Shown piece after piece: positions 59,790 through 64,000 of a stretch of 64,000 bases of DNA (its first letter is position 1; each line of letters begins with the position of its first letter). The stretch lies in contig JAQFVV010012418.1 of NCBI GenBank assembly GCA_028023455.1, positions 5,637,244-5,701,243 on the forward strand, read 5' to 3'. A model generated the notes under the pieces. The model saw only the letters and a program-made list of their open reading frames with translations, did not search any database and was not told the origin of the DNA. A program made the position numbers and the translations under genes. Source of the stretch: Epiperipatus broadwayi. Its lineage: Eukaryota; Onychophora; Udeonychophora; Euonychophora; Peripatidae.

Positions 59790-61390
59790 ATATTTATGTT
59801 TCAGATTACTACTGCCTTCCACTTTATTACTACTATTAGATATTTTTTATTTCTTTTGCTTTAATGAATAATCTTACAGGCATAAGAATATAGCAGACTA
59901 TGTGAAGCAGGTTATTTTATGCTATATTTTCAAGGTCCCTTCAACTTTCTTGGTAGATAGGAGGAATAAGACAGTCTAAACATATAAACTTTAACAGGGG
60001 AAACTACTGTCTCAAATCTAGTTCCAAATGGATTCATTAGTGATTATACTGTCTTGAGAAAAGATCACAATTAAGAAATGCCATTCTATTAAGCCTGTTA
60101 CTGTCATTGCTTTCTTAATTCTCAGGGGTTTGAGCTAAAAGTAAATTAAAAAAAAGGATTAGAATCAGAATTGCTATGAGTGTCGTTAAAAGATAAAATA
60201 TAGTTACATAAAAAATATAATTCCATTATCACAACTAATATATGAAGTTGACCAATGATATAAAGACTCAAATAACTGGGTTCTTCACTAACATGACAAC
60301 TAAAGAAGGAAAGAGAAGAAACAGAAAAGATTGCTTGCATTGGAACAGTACTTAACTTTTAATGAACTAATGGAAACAGTATATAGCTTTCAATAAAGCA
60401 ATCTCCTATTCTACAAGGCAGCAATGGGGATTATCTTCTATATGAAAGTTCTAACAGTAATCTTAGCATAGTGGCAAACAAAGACATCTCATGCAGATAA
60501 ATAACCTCCAAGATGCAATTTACATTTAACTCAACTTGTTAGACTCAACTCAAGTCACAATCTCTTATATATTTGTCTTCATTATTTGTTCACTATTTAA
60601 CAATCTTAAATTATTACAAATTGATTTAAAAGTGTCCAACTTTTTACACTCACAACTTTGACATTATTATCTTTAAATAAATACATTAATAATTATTTAT
60701 CAGACTAAAGATTATTATATCCTAGCTCAGATATAAACTATAAACCCAGGTAAAAAACAATATATCTGTTTTTTAGTTTAATACAAATAATTAATCAATT
60801 TCATCTCTTTTTTTTCCATGTAAGGGATATTTATGTTTTCTCATATCTTAAAATTTACATTTTAAGACTATTATTACAATAGAATGACAGCCTGTTAAGC
60901 TAATTGTGCAGACGCTGTGAGAATGTTATTAATAAATATATGGTGGGGTGGAAATTGTAAGCGCATCTAAAAAATATATTACATATGCAAAATAAGAAAT
61001 AAAGTTGGAATAATTATTCTATATATTTATGTTAATTAAAAATCAAATTACGTTAATCTTTAACTGGTATAAAATTTCTGGGCTAGATATAATATAATAA
61101 TCTCTATTCAAACAAATGCTTAGAAATAATTATTAAGTATTTATCTGAAATGGATGAAGTCAAAGTCTTGCGAGCAGAAAGTTTGACATATGTAAATAAA
61201 ATTATAATGTCATATTAATAAATAATCCACAAATGATGAAAACAAGTGTACAGTCAAAATGAAGTGTGCTGGTTCACAATGAAATGCATCTAAAGGATGA
61301 TGTAGTTGAAGTCTGAGTTTATGTAAAATAAATATAACCCTTCCACTAATAAATAACAGATTAGAATTTTTATTCTGACAATAGCAATTT
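59790..61390. other. Gene-free stretch
   Basis: Ordinary AT-rich sequence; no gene, RNA or element recognised. Confidence 0.5.
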
Positions 61391-61394
61391 TTTT

Positions 61395-61625
61395 TTCACA
61401 CAATAGTGCCACCTAGTATGAGCTCTAGTAATCAATAGATGCTAGAAGGTTGTGCATCATAATCCCTAACCAAAGCTTTCCCATCCCATATCCCCAGACT
61501 AGCTTCTAACTTATGGCTTTATTGTTTGGAAAATTTTGCTTCCATTTTAACATCTTGTGTAAGCATAAAGAAAAGGTGATCATGTAAAGTTTTAGTGGTT
61601 TAATACTAATCCTATTTTAAAAAAT
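61395..61625 (+). mobile_element. Fold-back SINE family copy, short
   Basis: Begins cacacaatagtgccaccta and runs through gtaatcaatagatgctagaa and atatccccagactagcttct. It then turns to tggaaaattttgcttccatt and the tail (taacatcttgtgtaagcataa … ggtgatcatgtaa). The right arm is reduced to a few bases. Confidence 0.78.
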
Positions 61626-61639
61626 TAAAATGATTATGA

Positions 61640-61990
61640 TTATTAAAAAACCAAGATACAAAAATGTATAGATACCAACTGGATTCAGCTCTATATGACT
61701 ATTCAGGCAAATTAGTTTGGACTGAAAACATCATTGTTTTTTTTTTTTCAGTTTACTGACAGCTTTATACTTAATCAAAAAAGATAAAGGATGGGTTCTA
61801 GAAAGCTCATTAGTTCCAAGTCTCCTCTTGGATGGAAGCCATAAGCTAGAAACTAGTCTGGGGATATTGAATGTGAAAGTGAGCTTACACCAGATGATAG
61901 TATTGTGTGTGGGTGTGTGCGTGGTGGGGGGGATTGTTATTGTTTTAACAGCTATGTAAACATAAAAAAAGATGATTGTGATCTTTTAAT
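61640..61990 (+). mobile_element. SINE body copy, not folded back
   Basis: Begins in the deep body (aaatgtatagataccaactg), runs forwards through gactgaaaacatcattgt, aagccataagctagaaacta and gtctggggatattgaatg to tgatagtattgtgtg, a GT-rich run (61900-61930) and the tail (gttttaacagctatgtaaac). It represents the ordinary unfolded orientation of the unit. Confidence 0.75.
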
Positions 61991-61999
61991 GATTTAATC

Positions 62000-63290
62000 T
62001 TTTATTATTATAATTTCTTTCCTTTTTTTGTTCTATTATGCATTGTCTTATATATAATACCATTTACACCTTTATTGAACCCTTTACTGTCCAATCTAAA
62101 AAATAAATTAAAATGTGTTCCTTCTTGCTTATGGTTTCAACTGTCCAGCAATAATGATCACAGCTACAATATTTAAATATATTTAACCATGTAATTAGTA
62201 TTTATTTACACATGCATATTTACATATAATTATATAAAAAAACATTATATACAATATCCTACATAATAGATTTTAAAATGTACATATTTTTCAATGAACT
62301 CACTAACCATATATTCTTATACGTTTTTAATAATTTTATAAATATTAACCTTTTATCTTATTCTTATTTTTGATTGATTTCTTTTGCATAAACTGTTTTA
62401 TATTTTTAATCTATATATGTATTATTCTACATTTGTATGACTTAAACTATTTAATAATTTAATTTATTTTTATCACTTTAATTATTTCACTATTTTAAAC
62501 ATGCAATAATTAGTTGTAACATAATATAAATAAAATATTTCAATTCTTACAAAAATTATAATTCTTTTAAATAACTTTACCTGTCTTTAATTCTTAACAA
62601 CTTTAACCAAAACAATTTTTAAATATTACCTCCCTCTATGAGCATTTTTTAAAACTATAATTTAGATTCTATTGTATATTTTTAATCTGTCACTTAAAAC
62701 ATCAATTTTTCCTAGTTATTGAAAAATGGCTAAAGTAATTAATATCTATTACAACAGGATGGGGATCAAACCCTGTTACAAAGAAGGGAGTTTTGTATTC
62801 ATGCATTTGCATATAGTTTTATTATTAATTGTTCATATTTTAGATTTGATTTTTTTATTATGTTTTCTTCAAATAGTTAAATAGAATTAAAACAGGCAGG
62901 CAGGGGGGTTGTGCTCATTTATTTTGTTAAAATATGTGTGTGTATATACTGTTGCATAGGCAAGTAAATGGAAGGAATCATTTAAAAGAAACATATAATA
63001 TACACATTATTTTCATGATGAAATTCGTTGTATTTCCATTTTAATATAATGAAACAAATATTTTTAATGAAAATATAAAAAAAAAGAAAGAGAAATCTAC
63101 ATAGATTGTTATCTGTGGGATGCCTTTTAATGAAGGCATTATTTTAAGTCATTTTCAAAAAAATAACTTAAAGGTGTTTGACGGAATTTTTGGTTAGGAC
63201 AAAGAAGTAAAAGATGCTAAAAACTTTGCTTTTGTTTTAAAGTGAAGCCAACCTCAGATACCATGTGCTTAAATACTAAAAAAAAAAAAA
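62000..63290. other. AT-rich gene-free stretch
   Basis: Nothing supported. A short caggcagg run (about 62894-62910) is noted but unassigned. Confidence 0.5.
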
Positions 63291-63308
63291 CTGAAATTCT
63301 TGGAATTG

Positions 63309-63350
63309 GAACTTTCTAGAATATAAAAGAAAAAAAAAAGACTATAAAAG
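63309..63350 (+). promoter_or_regulatory. Possible heat-shock promoter: perfect HSE plus two TATAAAAG boxes
   Basis: GAACTTTCTAGAA at 63309-63321 is three alternating nGAAn units with exact 2-base spacing, the consensus HSF site. TATAAAAG follows at 63322-63329 and 63343-63350, the latter next to a G-rich run (ggggtgggga), with a plausible start about 63370-63380. The strand is set by the TATA boxes. No coding exon is recognised downstream before 64000, so the target gene would begin beyond the window or in a second exon. Confidence 0.45.
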
Positions 63351-63379
63351 GGGGTGGGGAGGTCAAGAGTTTAGTTTGT

Positions 63380-64000
63380 GAATATTTTGACTGCAATTTG
63401 AAGATAAAAGAACTATTACCTACATCTGCCTGTTTGTGTTTGTAACATCCTATGTTGAAGATTTTGAAAACTTGTTGGAATCAGCATATATATTTACCAG
63501 CTATGAACAGGCTGGGGTAAAAGCTTAAAATGTGCTGGGTTTTTGACCCCAATCCGACAAAGATATGTAAGCTTCTACTATATTAAATCACACTTGAACC
63601 TGAGGAATCTGCTTCTGAACATCTGTATTAAATTTAATGTCCAAATTAATAAAAGATTCAAGGAACCAAACAAAACAACACATCTGTGATGAATAACTTT
63701 AATGACCATAGTGTCGAATGAAATTATTTTCATTACCAATCTGAATCTGTTATTTTCCCTGGGGAATTCCAGGTAATATGTATGCTTTATTATATATATT
63801 TTTCCTTTACACATTAGTGCATCTTTTCTATTGACGTTTAAAGACTTTTATGGAATGATATTATGATCAGCTCTCTTCACTTAAAATTGTATTTCACACC
63901 TGGATTGATTGGACATTTATTTTCTCTCTTCATTATTTGATTTGCTTGTCTGTACAACATATGTGTATATTTGTGTTTTATAAAAATATTTGAGCACAAA
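63380..64000. other. Unassigned right end, possibly 5' UTR or first intron
   Basis: Downstream of the putative promoter. A minus-strand 78-codon frame (63578-63814) and a plus-strand 22-codon frame (start about 63452) have no recognised similarity. No splice pair could be supported. Confidence 0.35.

Noticed and set aside
61900-61932. GT/GGGG-rich run as a possible G-quadruplex
   Set aside because: Only one long G run; not four spaced runs. It is a simple-sequence expansion within a SINE copy.
62890-62915. ttaaaacaggcaggcagg resembling the SINE left end
   Set aside because: Only about 12 bases match, and it continues as a CAGG/GG run rather than the SINE body.

Overview
This is an AT-rich (roughly three quarters A+T by eye) animal nuclear window, intron- and retrotransposon-rich. 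There are no bacterial-style genes, operons, rRNAs or CRISPR arrays. The one cellular protein gene I can prove is the 5' half of a lanosterol 14-alpha-demethylase (CYP51) gene on the minus strand. Its start codon is at 31605 and its exons lie at 31453-31605, 25231-25329, 16765-16941, 4801-4927, 405-461 and probably 1-42. The rest of the gene, with the heme-binding cysteine, lies off the left edge. The six pieces total 655 coding bases spread over 31.6 kb and were identified by splice signals, frame and protein similarity. Insects, nematodes and flatworms lack CYP51, so the host is more likely from a sterol-synthesising lineage (mollusc, annelid, deuterostome, sponge or similar). I cannot name the species.

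Upstream of the CYP51 start codon, within 200 bp, lie a CCAAT box, a perfect palindromic cAMP-response element and a sterol-response-element-like decamer. Vertebrate CYP51 promoters use the same types of site.

Most of the remaining sequence is transposon debris of different ages. RTE-like family A lies at 1840-2657, 8962-10880, 17975-18900 and 26510-26585. RTE-like family B lies at 28990-30545, 44200-44940 and 55980-58480. An endonuclease-bearing LINE with a CCHC-like tail lies at 32175-35755, with a shorter second copy at 50740-52385. A 5'-truncated LINE with a zinc motif lies at 35760-36620, a CR1/Rex-like relic at 48250-50320, and a non-autonomous hAT DNA transposon at 23919-25132.

The most unusual content is a family of fold-back (palindromic) short retroelements, dense from about 37 kb to 62 kb with outliers at 2.7 and 16 kb. 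One copy (37120-37372) carries a tRNA-Gly-derived head. Several copies are flanked by 10-17 bp target-site duplications, as expected of target-primed retrotransposition. Each copy folds back at a different depth, leaving palindromes with arms from about 25 to 330 bp and a constant unpaired 3' tail. The core of the repeat unit contains a hammerhead-ribozyme-like arrangement, clearest at 56781-56841. A separate 820 bp palindrome (48970-49789) has a perfect 13 bp duplication and an arm that reads through a 339 bp unit more than once, as if copied from a tandem or circular template.

The right end (62-64 kb) has no recognisable coding sequence. It holds a perfect three-unit heat-shock element followed by two TATAAAAG boxes at 63309-63350, a possible promoter for a gene beyond the window. 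The intervals 36.6-44.2 kb, 53.0-55.2 kb and 59.8-61.4 kb are very AT-rich, and I see no genes in them.
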